From Sipunculus nudus (lineage: Eukaryota; Annelida; Sipuncula; Golfingiida; Sipunculidae), in assembly GCA_026874595.1 (NCBI GenBank), contig CM049318.1:40590456-40654455 (forward strand): a stretch of 64,000 nt of DNA. Reading direction: 5' to 3'. The first letter of the stretch is position 1; every line of letters starts with the position of its first letter. The notes under the pieces were generated by a model that worked only from the letters and a program-made list of their open reading frames with translations, was not told where the DNA came from and did not search any database. A program made the translations under genes and the position numbers. This document shows positions 33,943 to 46,074 of this stretch, piece after piece.

Positions 33943-34482
33943 TTAACGAATTGCCTCAGTCAATATCAGATCTTGAGCCGTAGCTTTCTGGATTTCTGTA
34001 AATTTCTCAGGTGACATTGGCCGGTAACTTTCGACGGCACTAATGTAAGCTTCGATGTCTTCACCCAACTCCTGATCAGGTGTATGTTCTGCCAGTGGGC
34101 TTCTTGACAACGTGTCTGCAATTAACAGTAGCTTTCCTGAAATGTGAACAGCTTCAGGATCAAATCTGATCCTGGCATCTAGTGGCACCTGGTCTAAGCT
34201 TTTTCCATTTATCGATGGAACAAGTGGTTTGTGGTCTGTTTGTATTGTAAATGTTTCTAGGCCCGACAGGTACTGTGCAAACTTCTCACACGCCCAAACT
34301 GCAGCAAGACACTCTTTTTCAATTTGGGCATAGTTGGCCTCCGCGCTACTGAGAGATCTCGAAGCAAACGCCACAGGTTTTAGCTCATTCCCGTGCTCTT
34401 GGAGTAGAACGCCCCCAAGGCCATAGCTGGATGCATCTGCGCTAACTATCGTTTGCGTCGTAAAAGGCAAGTGATGGAGCAT
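33943..34482 (-). pseudogene. RNase H remnant
   Basis: TIVSADASSYGLGGVL (first catalytic Asp), then EKECLAAVWACEKF and QTDHKPLVP follow the Ty3/gypsy RNase H pattern. The frame is open to a stop at about 33943. Confidence 0.9.
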
Positions 34483-35380
34483 CTGTCAATGCTCTCTTTA
34501 CATAAGCAAAAGCTTCTTCTTGTGATGGGTCCCAACACCATACGGACTGAACGCAAGAGATCATTCATCGGTTTTGCGACTGTCGCCAAATTGGGCACAT
34601 AGCGTCCCAGATAGTTTATCATTCCCAGTAGTCTTTTCAGCTCCGTCTCATCAGTAGGTGCTTTCAAGTTGACGATGGCCTTCATTTTATCAGGTGAAGG
34701 TTGAATACCTTCTGATCCAATCCAGTGGCCCAGAAATTGAAGACCCTCCTGTCTCAGGAGGCACTTTGACCTGTTCAGTTTCAGTCCAGACCTCAAGATG
34801 GAAATTAACACCTTCTTAGTCTTTCGTTGTGTTGTTCCATTGAATCGCCAAACACGAGAATATCGTCCATGTACACTATAACACCTTCGTGACTGTCCAG
34901 CAGCTCTTTCATTTTTCTCTGAAATATTTCCGGGACACACGTAATTCCGAAGGGGAGCAGTTTAAACGCATACCTCCCGAGTGGAGTTATAAATGTGGTC
35001 AACTTCATGCTGTCTGCATGTAGCAGAATCGCCCAGAATCCGCTTGAAGCGTCAAGTGATGAAAAGATCTTAGCTCCTGCCAGCTTTGGCAGCAAGTCAT
35101 CCAGAGTTGGAAAAATATATTTCTCTCGAATGATAGCTTTGTTCAGTTTACGTAGATCTACACATATACGGACATCATTCTTGTTCTTTTTCACTACTGG
35201 AACTATAGGACTGCACCTTCTGTAGGTTCCGTGATCTGAGTGATGACATAACTTTTTTTCCATACGATCCAATTCATCTTTCACCTTTGGTAAGAGGGGT
35301 ATCGGAACTCTACGAGCGACGCTCTGACTGTAAGGCTGAACATCAGCCTTCACTTTAAGTTTCACAGACTCACAATGCAT
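34446..35380 (-). pseudogene. Reverse transcriptase remnant
   Basis: Motifs in order: RICVDLRKLNKAIIREKYIF, then FSSLDASSGFWAILL, then VIVYMDDILVFG (catalytic YMDD intact). A frameshift at about 34805-34940 is followed by LQFLGHWIGSEGIQPSPDKM and a thumb region. A second frameshift lies near 34450-34560. Confidence 0.92.
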
Positions 35381-35404
35381 ATGACCAAGGTCTCCAAGTA
35401 CTTC

Positions 35405-35690
35405 CTATTCTATATCAATATCATGTATGATTAACTGAATCAGTTCCATAGCTACAGCAGCACTAAGGCTTAACAAATTGTTTGCTCCGGTTAAAACATA
35501 CATCATCATTCTATACACAGTCCCTCTAAAATTCACTTTAGTCTCAAAACACCTCAGACAATGTAATTGTCCACCAACACTTCTCAGAACTGTTTGAAGC
35601 GGCTTTAGGGACGGGGGACACCGTAGACTCTGATAAGCCTGTTGTGATATCACACTCACATCAGCTCCAGAATCTATCTTAAAGGTGAGG
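35405..35690 (-). pseudogene. Retroviral-type aspartic protease remnant
   Basis: The catalytic motif reads DSGADVSVIS (about 35640-35670), followed by QQAYQSLRCPP. It is separated from RT by a stop near 35405. Confidence 0.8.
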
Positions 35691-36628
35691 AATTTCCTTT
35701 TATGTTAAGTCGTACTCTCCAGTGAGTGTCAACAGTACTTTCTTCACCTTCAGAAACAGTGCCCAAGAATTTCGGATCGTTGTCAGCGTCAGGTACAACC
35801 ACCTCCTGTACGGACTTGGTCTTACAAACCACTGCATAATGGCCTATTCTGTGACATTTGTTACATCTGGCATATCTGGCAGGGCACCTGGCATCTTTAG
35901 CATGAAATTTGTTACATCTACCACAGGCTACATGTTCCTGTTTAGTGGCTTTGTAACTAGTGTTACTACTTGATTTAGCATGACCTTGACCTCGACCACT
36001 TCTGACGACCTCCCCGACGTTTATTGAAACTAGCAGCATCAGAACGGTGTTCTCTATTGGCTGAACTGATATCATCAAGGGCAACAGCTGCTGCTTGTTC
36101 TCCTATCTGAGCCTTGACTAACTCTGACTGTCTACACAACTGTACTGCTACTTCCAAACTGAGATCAGATTTTAAATGTAGTTCTTGTGAGAGCTGCTTG
36201 TCATTTATTCCAATAACTATGCGGTTTCTAATATTTTCGTCTCTGTTAGGACCAAATTCACACGACTCGGCCAGTTCATACAATTGTCTAACAAACGCCT
36301 CGACTGTCTCGCCGGGCCGCTGAACACATTGATAAAACAATGCACGCTGATGAATTACATTGCGTTTAGGAACAAAATAGTCATCGAATTTACGAACAAC
36401 AACGTCGTATTTGTTCTGATCCTCTGCTGAATCCCACATGAATGTATTGAAAACACGTTCAGCATCCTTTCCCATGGTATATATCAGGGTACATACTTGT
36501 ATTTCACCCTCATCTTTATGAAGTTTCGTGGCTATCCGAAAACGGCTAAACCGCTGTTTCCATTAAGGCCAGTTCTCCGGATGCTGGAAATCAAAGCACT
36601 CTGGCGGCTGAAATCCAGGCATGGTCAT
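35674..36628 (-). pseudogene. gag remnant with zinc knuckle
   Basis: Begins MTMPGFQPPECF at 36628, has an in-frame TAA at 36565-36563, then resumes from 36475 with the capsid-like segment (VFNTFMWDS, RPGETVEAFVRQLYELAESC). A frameshift near 36000-36080 leads to CNKCHRIGHYAVVC, a CCHC nucleocapsid knuckle preceded by a second Cys-rich stretch. Binds and packages element RNA in intact relatives; here disrupted. Confidence 0.88.
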
Positions 36629-36738
36629 GTAATCAGACGCCCACACGATTCTGCAAGTCGTCCTGATACTCCGTCAAAAAACTGACAGGCCAAAAGTCCG
36701 TTCAAAAACGTCTATGGGTTAAAAACCCGCTGCCACCA

Positions 36739-36860
36739 TGTCATAAATCCACAGACACGTCGCGCCATGAACACAACTTTTATTCAGAAAACGGTGACGT
36801 AGCACCAACCTGTGCACACGTCACTAGCGGGGCTGTTCCACAAAGTCCTATTACACGACA
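36739..36860 (-). repeat. 5' LTR and primer binding site
   Basis: 122 bp. Directly abutting its inner end, the minus strand reads TGGTGGCAGCGGG (36738-36726), which complements a tRNA 3' end carrying CCA and so is the primer binding site. Confidence 0.93.
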
Positions 36861-36865
36861 ATATC

Positions 36866-39800
36866 GGTATATGAATAGACTGGATTTTTTTTTCAATTTT
36901 CTTATGATTTAAATATAATGCAAAGATGTTCAGAATATATAAATTCCTCCGTTTCCAACAACATTGTAACTTGTGACACCCTGCGAAAGGTGGCATGACA
37001 TGGAAATGGGCTTTTCATACTAACATTGATACTCATACTAACAGAAAAAGGAGAAGAAAAATAAGCATTAAGGCTGTTTTTTAGATAAACATATGATATA
37101 GGCTTACCTGCGGGTAATGTTGTCGATATGACAGATTTGAAAAGAAAATATGATGATATAATACCAAGAGTATATAACATCATGATTATATATACTAGAA
37201 TTTACCCATATCAGTACCTGCATCCATACTTTTCTTAAATTATGAGTAAGCACTGACATGGGGTACGCGTTTGAAATGCACAGACATAAATTGCGGAACA
37301 TGTTGCCGATTTGGCGAGGGGTGAGATGTTCCGCGTCCAAAATCGCCCAACGATTAACCCGCAACATGACTTTAGCGGACTGCTTACAAAAGGCCGACGC
37401 GTAGTGAATGTTTGGCAGACTATGTCAGGTTTGATTTGATTGGTTAGCGAGAGGAGATTCAGGACGACGTGGGCGCACTATGTGAGAATGGCCATGGCAC
37501 ACCGCAGGTATTAAACCCATAATATTTTTATCAATTTTGAGGCCATTTCTTTACCAAAGGCCTAAAAAATATAAACTCGTTCTTCCCCGGACCAAGATGC
37601 ACCCTCACACGAAGTTTGACGACCGTGCGATCCCTAGCGTGCGAATGAATCCGGACAGACAAACAGATTCCCGTGAATTATAGTATGATGATTTACCTAA
37701 TGTGAATACTGGGCGATTAAAGATTTTATGTTTTCATTTTTACAATTAATACATAAAGATAAATTTGAAATGTTTAATATTTTTAAGACTAGAGAAGTAC
37801 AAAATTAACTAGATAATTTTCAACGATGTGATCAGTAGCGGTCTATTAGACAAGATTTCATTCTCAAATGTTCAGTCGAATTTTGATATGAAGAATACGT
37901 TAAGATAAAATGTCATTTATAAACGAGGATTGCAATTTTATGAGGTACAACTAATAGCGGAAACAGATAATTGTGTATCGTTTATGAAGTTTCACTTCAA
38001 ATGGGCACTGTATCAGTCTCTCTTGTGATCTTTCACAATCTTCTTAAAGCAGAAGCATGGATTGCGGTATAATCCGGCTTATATTATTAAAGACACGGCG
38101 TAGTGCCATGTTTCAGCCGGGATTTTTCGGGATTTCCGAAGTAATAACAATAGTTATAATTGCAAAGTGCTAGTTATAGCATATAAGCTTCCCTTTCATC
38201 CGGATACATATAAGAAGCATTATTTATACAGTAGCACATCAAACTGACTTTGGTACAACTCGTAGATGAAAAAAAAAACAACGCTTGAATCTTTAATGAA
38301 GTTCCCTGTCAATAGGACAACATACTCGGTCCCTTAATTATATATCTCTCATCATCTGCCTCCACCAAACTCATGGAATATGGTGATCAGGCTTATTATA
38401 TAAGCGTCAATTAGAACTAGAGCCCGTCTCAAGTATGTTTCTCAAGACAGTTCTCTGGTTATAGGTAATAGTAGAAAACTTGAAACCCAAAATGGTCCGA
38501 CCGAAAGATCCCCCGAAATTCTATTAAACTGAACACCAAAGTACTTGAAAATATACATTAATATTGGATACACCAAAGTACTTGTAAAATATACATTAAC
38601 TGTGGTTTTAATCCATCTGATTCTGATTGTCCAACGGATCCAAGAGTAGGCCAGGTAATAGTGCGGATCAATGCTTCATTTGTCACCTCCGAGTTTATGG
38701 TGACCACCAGATGCCAGGATTGCATAAGACTTGTAACCGTTCGGTACCCAATTAACAGAATGACAGGGCGAATGATCGGATGTCTAGGTTGTTATAGTAA
38801 CCAAACAAGAAGTGATATATTACAAAGGTTTCATGTCACATTAGTTTTATTTTATTTGTCACTAAAAATGGTTAATTTCACTAGTAAAATCGGGGACTCA
38901 TTATTTGTTTCCTGTATGCCGTCACTGCAATGAATGAAGGTGAAGTTCGCAAAGTGGGCAAATGGGGTTACTCCAACAATCCCCATTTCGCCAGTGGTGA
39001 ATGCCACTGGGACCACGTGTCGAACGCTGCTTTCCCCTTAAACTTTTATTTACCAAATAATCCAGAGGTAATGAATGCAATATTAGATAATTAAGGGATG
39101 AAGCATGGAAATAAATATATCATAATTTATTTATTAATTGATGGCCACTAATCTGTTGCAGTACACCTGCAACGTCAACACAGACAGTGAAATAATAAAA
39201 TGATAAACTTGTCTACTCCTAGAAATCCATTGAGGTATCCCATTTCCATGTCATGCCACTTTTCGCAGATATTAAGTTTTACTGTTAAAGGGTGCAATAT
39301 TGTTAGAAGGAGAGGTATTTACATTTTCTGAACATCTTTTTTATTATATTAAAAATAAAAACGATAGAATACAGATGTTTTGTATTGTAACATAAATATG
39401 CATTTTTCAAATATACCGATTCAAAATATTTTGTAAGATGCGTCGGATCGTTAGTCTTCAGGAAGTAAGATTTTTCGTAGACTATACATTACCTGCATTC
39501 TGACCCCATATTTTCTAGTTCAGAATTTTGCCTATTATTCCCTAAACATTGTGCTTGCTTAATAATATTCCAGGGGACAAAAATATATGATATTTAGTGG
39601 AAGCACCGTTGAAAATCCTCGCTGGAATGTCGAGGTGTTTTTACATTTTTTGTCTTACGGTTGTTACTCATAAAAAATAATCTCACTTGTACCAGATCAT
39701 TCGGAGAAACTTGTACCACTCCAGATACACAGTTGTAAGTTTACCACACATTATACAAATAATAAATTTATCATATACAGGTAAGCTGAAGGCATCAAAG

Positions 39801-42250
39801 GTTTCTAGTCTAGAGGCATCATCCAGCTCCGAGTGTTTATAAGTAAAGCCAAGTCGTAGAGCCCGGTTTGTTTGCATTGAGAATTCGACATAACCGTATC
39901 ATTGTGCTATAAACAAAGCCTGTAACGTCTCGTACGTACCCCGATGCAAAAAGGACTATTCAGACAGCTCATATCATGGTCTCATGAGCAGACTTTATCA
40001 CATTTGGGGCGAAGCCAATATTTCACCTCAGTTTATACTCTTCTTATTTTCCTTTAAACTACTGGTGTATGGTCTGTCGTTGACACTCTGTTGTATTGGG
40101 ATACAGATAACAACATGATAGATAAGACAGTTTTTTTTATAACTTAATAAATTTTTCCTAGTTCATGTTTTAATGACAGGGGCCAGAAATAACCCAGAAG
40201 TCATGATCTATTGTGAAGGCTCTTGGCCCATATCTCTTAGGTTCTAAAAGAGATGTCACCATTTTGATTTTACAGCGCTTGCGTGGATGTGCCGCTCCAT
40301 AGTCCAACACTTTAGACAATTGGCTATACAGGCTATACAGACATCACTTCAATATAGGTGCATACATTTGCAGTTCACTTTTGTTAGGCTTCAATGGTTT
40401 TATGAGTGTGTAATAATGACTGTCATCCGGCCAGTTTTCTGTGTATTTAATTACCTTCTCTCCAAAGCAGTAATTGTAAATCATATCTTATCTGTACATA
40501 ATCTGTATTTAGAGTACAACTTCATTTTAATATAAAAGAATGACAGGGAAACCTTTACTTGAAAGTACACGGCCTTTTCACCATGTTGTCGATTTCATTG
40601 TTAGACTTATAACCCATGTCCATGTTTTACATATAAACCTTAATATCTCATAAATATCATCCAAGTTTCTTAAACACTGGCACAAAGACAAACAAAGGGA
40701 CACAGGTTAATATAACCGATCCATTAAAACAATTTAATTTTTTTCATTCAAATGAAAAGGACATGAACTTTACTTAAAATCAAGAATCAGCTTGAAATGC
40801 AAATACGTTTGCGTTTAAACTAAAGCGTAGGCGGTGGGAAACTGAATCATGTATAAATTGATTAATAGTCATTGTACGAAGTTGTATAGCAACGGGAATA
40901 GGCAGCCAAAGACAAATCGATGATGCAGTGTGGAACCTTTCTGGTACATCGGGCATATAAGCCTCTCAGGAATATAAATGCATCATTTCATAACGAGGCT
41001 CGTCTAATCAGGCACCTACGTAGGAGGATTTTCAATGAATTCATATGGTAGATTCCTGGAGCAACATGCAACACAAAGAACCAGATAAAGCGAGAGGTTT
41101 TACAGAACTTCCTCGTTAAGCATTTTCCATGGCTGTGCAGCAAACATATTGTAAGTATTACAATCGGCAAAACGTACAAGAAAATTAGAAACATCTTTGT
41201 CATAGGAGCATGATATGTAATGGGGTAAAATGTTATTATGCACAATATATGACCTTTCCGGGGTATATTCCCGGCAAAGACCAGAAAAAAAAACGTTTTT
41301 CATAAGTAAACTGGAGAATTGTCTACAACGTTACTGTAAGTTATTTGTTTAATCCTAAAGGGTAAACCTGCCTGGAGAAACAGAAATGTTTAAGCATTAT
41401 CAACACATAATTGAGCACAATTTACAAAACTGGCAAGTAGAGCCGGTAGTTTTAATCGATTATTCCAGTACGAAAACAGTGGTCATTCAAGCCTGGACGT
41501 TGACTCTGTAACTCTAATTTGCTTCTTACCGATTGAAACGAGATGTTCTTGCACATTGAAGTTTGTCAGTAATCTATATCTCTGGATAGAATGTAAAGTC
41601 ATTTTTTCCTCCTCGAATAGAAGCAGCACACGACAAAAACTGCAAAACACTATAAAATTGTACCTTTGTCAATTTTTCCCGGCCCAGTTATAAATTTCGA
41701 GTGATCTAGTCTTACATTTGTTAACGATTTCAGCCATACTTTCAAATATCATTTTATGATGTGACAGAGTAACTTGCATTTCATTTTGAGTCAAGAATTT
41801 TTACGAATTACTTTTCATATTAATATGGGAAAATTATGTTTCAATGAGAAATATTAGTTCCGACAAGAAGTTCCCACTTAATTATAACATTATAATTAAA
41901 AGACTTTGTTTGTTATTTGTCCAATATATTTTATTATATCTGCACGTTACATCTTGAGAAACATAAAAATGTCTGTCTATGATTATTTTCATGGATGCAC
42001 GAGTGTACATGCTTCATTGGAAAATTTACTTTATTTACTTAATTCATTCCACCACTACGCATCATCAAGTCTTTCAGGTAACACAAAGTATCATTTTAAT
42101 TTATAATTATATATATTTTCATTAATGTGCGTATCAACAAAGTGCAAACATTTTATGTGAATACCGGTAAATACACTTTATTAAACAAGTCTCAGTATTT
42201 GTTTTTCAATAGAATGACCATGGAATGTATACCTTCTACAATTAGCTAAA
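36866..42250. other. No firm gene; one weak minus-strand exon candidate
   Basis: AT-rich non-coding DNA. A CpG-richer patch lies at 37260-37500. Inside it, the minus strand opens MLRVNRWAILDAEHLTPRQI at 37367 and meets CAG|GTACTG near 37218, which could be a first exon (weak). A ~38-bp tandem duplication (caccaaagtacttg...) lies at 38530-38605. Nothing else is recognised. Confidence 0.3.
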
Positions 42251-42255
42251 ATCTA

Positions 42256-42296
42256 AACGGCACACACACACACACATATATATATACACACGCTAA
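42256..42296. repeat. (CA)n(TA)n microsatellite
   Basis: A CA tract followed by a TA tract and cacac. The flanking 42297-43140 stretch holds no feature I can support. Confidence 0.9.
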
Positions 42297-43159
42297 AGTC
42301 ATCGCCCTTGTTTAGGTTACCAGTATTCTTCAGAAACCTGTCGAGGTAACGGTTATAATACACATGTCAGTGATCCTGACTGCATGTCTGTGATAAGGGC
42401 CACTGGAGTAAAGTGTTTATACATTTTACCACCTTCACTATCCAATGTTTGGATATTAAAGGAACAGATAGTGGCCTCGTATTTTGGATTTAAAACTTCT
42501 ACAGTGACAATGCCCCGTGCAAATCCCGCCGACAGCTCATGAAGTCACTAAGTATACATTATAAAATGAGTTTTGAATCTTCACAAAAATTGTAGATAAT
42601 TACACCTAAATTCTGGATCAGTCCCTCAATACCTTTAATGCATGACTCTCATGCAAACTACTTATAAGAAATTTATCGTTCATCATCTCACATAATTGAC
42701 TTTATTAAGATGGAACTATATTTTTCATTTTTTTATTTGTTTTTGGTTATTTACGACACTGTTTTTCATTCTTGTTATTATTAAAAATTCTTCGAGACGA
42801 TTAAAGGATTGAAGGATATTAAACTGGTACAGGAGACATTTTATGGATCGAACAATCTTCCTTGCTTAGGATACCGATATTCATGAGAAAATATACTAGT
42901 CTACACACAATTTATTTTCATATTTATAAATGAGTTTGGATTTAAACCGAAAACAAGGCCTACAAGCCTAATGCAAACCTGTGAAATTTGATATTCATTA
43001 GGTTTTATGCTTCCATGTTGGACCGTTACTTGTCAAGTACAAGTGTGACATGTATATGCACAATGCAAGCACTGAACATTTTGAACACGAGTACATGCAC
43101 CAATTACACAAATGTCACAGCTGAAATACTGGCTTGGGGGCACACAACACAAAAATGAT

Positions 43160-44640
43160 TGTAGGTGGAACCACCAGTCTTGTGTATTAGAAAGCCATCA
43201 AAGATGTATTGACATGCAAATTGTTCAGGCTGATACTTCAAACCACTCTTTGGCTATGTGCACAGATGTATGAAACAATTGTAGGTGGCGCCACAAGTCT
43301 TGTATAAACAAAACTATTCAAGATCGGTGTATTGACATGTATAATTTCAGGCTGATATGTCAAATAATTCCTGAGGAATAAGCAGGAGCATACACTCAAA
43401 CATTATTGTAAGTGGCGCCATCAGTCTTGTATACTACAAGGCTGCCAGATATGTATAAATATGCACAATTTCAGGCTGATATATCAAATCGCTCCTGAGA
43501 AATAAACAGGTACATACACTGTGCAAAAGTCATTGTAGTTGGCGACACCGGTCAGGCCAAAACATCAAACTTCTCTTGAGTCAGGTGCACTGGACTGACT
43601 TAGGTGAGAAAGGCAGTTGAAAGAATCCTACCCTAGGATAATTCCTGTGAAAAATAAAACCATTCCGCCACAGTTTCATCATAAAACAATTTTTAAGCTG
43701 AAAGAGGCTAAAATTAATATGTTTTTGTCCGTAAAAAACAGGTCAATGTAGGTGGCGCCACAAAAACCTCAATTTCAAATATGAGTCATGTGACCAACAT
43801 TTGCACAAAACTTGTTGATGCTAGCTGTTATCATTCTGAAATTGATAAGTTAGTACGCTTACTTGACAAAATGACTAAGTTCAAGTTCCTGTAACTCAAC
43901 CCAAATTCATTAAACCAAAACCATTTGAACAACTTGAGAGAGCTTGTCTGTGGGGCCATTTCTGTGAAATATTGAACAATTTGGCTGATGGATTTCGAAG
44001 AAGAATATTTTTTTAGCTTTTCCCAGTAAAATGCAAGTTAATGCAGGTGACGCCACAAAATAATAAATCCCACATTATTTGATATGTGACAGATTTTTGC
44101 ATAAAATTGAGAATGCTATCTCCTGCTATTCCTGAGAAATTATGGGTTAATGTACTGATGACTGATGACCCCTTCACAACAAAGGTCGATGCAGGTGGCG
44201 CCACAAATACCTCGATTTCAAATATGAGTCATGTGACCAACATTTGCATGAATTTTAGTGATGTTAGCTCCAGCCGTTCCTGATACTATAATTTTACTGA
44301 CCTTTTTTGGCAAAAAGACTTCGTACAGCTTACAGTAACAAAAATTCACTAAACTGGAACCATTCGTACAAACTTGAAAGAGATTGTTTCAGAGATTATT
44401 TCTGTGAAATATTGAACAATTTGGCTGGACGGTTTCATAGAAGAAGATTTTTAAAGATTTTTTTTAGCTTTTTCCCTATACAATCTCAGTGAATGCAGAT
44501 AGCACAAAAAAATAAGCAAAATCCGATAGAGTTTGACCTGTGACTGATTCTTCCATGAAATTTTGCGCTGCTAGCTCTGGCGCTGTTTGATTTAGTATGG
44601 GTTAACGTATGGCGGACGGAGGAGGGACGACGCTGCGCCA
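43160..44640. repeat. Tandem array 3 with GGTGGCGCCAC motifs
   Basis: Palindrome-type motifs fall at about 43164, 43285, 43411, 43532, 43750, 44046 and 44193. The first four are ~121-127 bp apart. The later part has ~145-150-bp subunits in which ttcaaatatgagtcatgtga recurs at 43777 and 44217. The array ends in ggcggacggaggagggacga (44613-44632), parallel to the GACG-rich ends of arrays 1 and 2. Confidence 0.8.
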
Positions 44641-44861
44641 TGGCGTATGCTCAGGGGTTCGCTAAAAAGTTTAAGAAGAATTCCCTAGCTGACGGGACTG
44701 CCAGTCTTGATAAATAATATTTGCATATAATATATTCCATGAGCCATGAATGGATACGACCAATCTTATGTCAAAGTATGTAGTCCAGATCATTAAATCA
44801 CTGTTTGAGGACCATATTTTAAATATTTGTCTTCTCAATTTCTACGTATGCTCAAGGGTCA

Positions 44862-44873
44862 CCTTCGGCAGTC
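44862..44873. repeat. LINE target site duplication, left
   Basis: CCTTCGGCAGTC, identical to 50158-50169. Confidence 0.92.
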
Positions 44874-45000
44874 ACGTGACTTTGGACTGGTCGGACGTAG
44901 GTCTTGTCGGCTCTTATGAAGAAAGTTGAAAAAAGCAACTTAAACAAGGTAAAACCCAGTTTTATTGATACAAAAGTGCAAAAGACTGAGACAAGCGAAT

Positions 45001-46074
45001 ATGGGCGTAAGCACGGAAGTGTGGCGCGTACGAATTGGCTGTTTTGTGCAGCCAAAAATCAAATGTAAATTTCGCCTGGGAACCATAACACTTGATCCGA
45101 CATCTATGGCCTTGACCTTGCGTCTAGCAACCTTGTTGGCGGTACTGTTGACACAGGACGGGGGCGTCGAGTTAAATCCCGGTCCTCCTCCAAAGGAGAG
45201 ATCTAGTAAAAAAGACCAGAGCTCAATGCTCAAGCATGTCACCAGGGTACTGAGAAGCACGAGTGCAGAAAGGGCGGCAGAGAAAGAACCTTTGGCTGCA
45301 ACCAGTGGCTCAACCCAGGTGAGCGATAATACAGGTCCGTCTGCAACTCTAAACCACCAAGCCCAACCTTTCCAACAAAAAAGCACCGCGCCTCAAATTG
45401 ATGGTTCCTCGAGCGGAAATGTAAGACTTTCTGACCCAAATTATCCAACCCTGGCTGAAATTGTACAAAAATTATCAAACCAAATTGATGAATTACAAAA
45501 GGAAATGGCTGAGATGAAAAATGAGAATAAGAAACTAAAGGCTAAGGTAGATAAATTAGAAGAACATTCAAAGAGAGATAATTTGATATTTCATGGTATT
45601 GATGAGGATGATGGTAATGAATCATGGGCCGACTGCGAACGCAAAGTAAAAAATGTCATTAGGGAAGAAATGAAACTAGAGGACGAGAACATAGAGATCG
45701 AAAGGGCCCACCGGTTGCCTTGGAAAATTCCTGGAAAACCAAGGCCCATTATTGCTAAGTTTGGGAGATTCAAACAAAGGGAAACAGTCCTAGGGCAAGC
45801 CCGTCGAGAATTGAAGAAGATTGGATCTGATGTTTATGTACAAGAAGACTTTAGCGAGAGGGTCAGAGAGGCCAGAAGACACTTGCGAGCAAAACTCACA
45901 GAAGCTAAGGAGAGTGACAGTAGCATCAAAGGAAAACTGAAATATGATAAACTGATCATGGGGGGTGAAGTGTTTGTGTGGGATGAAAACAGTAAATATG
46001 TAAAATGTATTAGAAGTAGGGGTGAGGGAAATGACTATACAACTGTAAACACAACACATGATGAATCTGCTTAA
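45001..46074 (+). CDS. LINE ORF1 protein with N-terminal 2A-like peptide
   Basis: 357 residues from the ATG at 45001. Residues 36-52 are hydrophobic (MALTLRLATLLAVLLTQ) and lead into GGVELNPGPP, matching the 2A consensus D-V/I-E-x-N-P-G-P except that the leading Asp is Gly; the NPGP lies at residues 59-62. In known 2A peptides the ribosome skips the bond between the last Gly and Pro. Residues about 151-190 form a coiled coil (QKLSNQIDELQKEMAEMKNE), followed from about 193 by an RRM-like fold (NLIFHGI, ERAHRL) and a basic C-terminal domain, as in L1-type ORF1 proteins that coat LINE RNA. The stop is TAA at 46072. ORF2 continues in the same frame. Confidence 0.9.
   Translation: MGVSTEVWRVRIGCFVQPKIKCKFRLGTITLDPTSMALTLRLATLLAVLLTQDGGVELNPGPPPKERSSKKDQSSMLKHVTRVLRSTSAERAAEKEPLAATSGSTQVSDNTGPSATLNHQAQPFQQKSTAPQIDGSSSGNVRLSDPNYPTLAEIVQKLSNQIDELQKEMAEMKNENKKLKAKVDKLEEHSKRDNLIFHGIDEDDGNESWADCERKVKNVIREEMKLEDENIEIERAHRLPWKIPGKPRPIIAKFGRFKQRETVLGQARRELKKIGSDVYVQEDFSERVREARRHLRAKLTEAKESDSSIKGKLKYDKLIMGGEVFVWDENSKYVKCIRSRGEGNDYTTVNTTHDESA

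Larger units (their letters stand above)
33019..36860 (-). mobile_element. Ty3/gypsy LTR retrotransposon, decayed, with TSD
   Basis: 3842 bp on the minus strand, bounded by ~121-bp LTRs that begin TGTCGTGTAATAGG and end ATGACA or ACGACA. It is flanked by the 5-bp direct repeat ATATC (33014-33018 and 36861-36865). The order gag, zinc knuckle, protease, RT, RNase H, integrase is that of Ty3/gypsy. The K02A2.6-like features suggest a Mag-like lineage (inference). Several stops and frameshifts are present, and the integrase catalytic core is missing, so it cannot move on its own. The LTRs differ at about 7% of positions, indicating an old insertion. Confidence 0.95.

Noticed and set aside
36902-37367. 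Two overlapping minus-strand frames with a hydrophobic N-terminus
   Set aside because: One possible donor (CAG|GTACTG) is present, but no acceptor-bounded partner exon or family match could be found. Mentioned only as a weak candidate.
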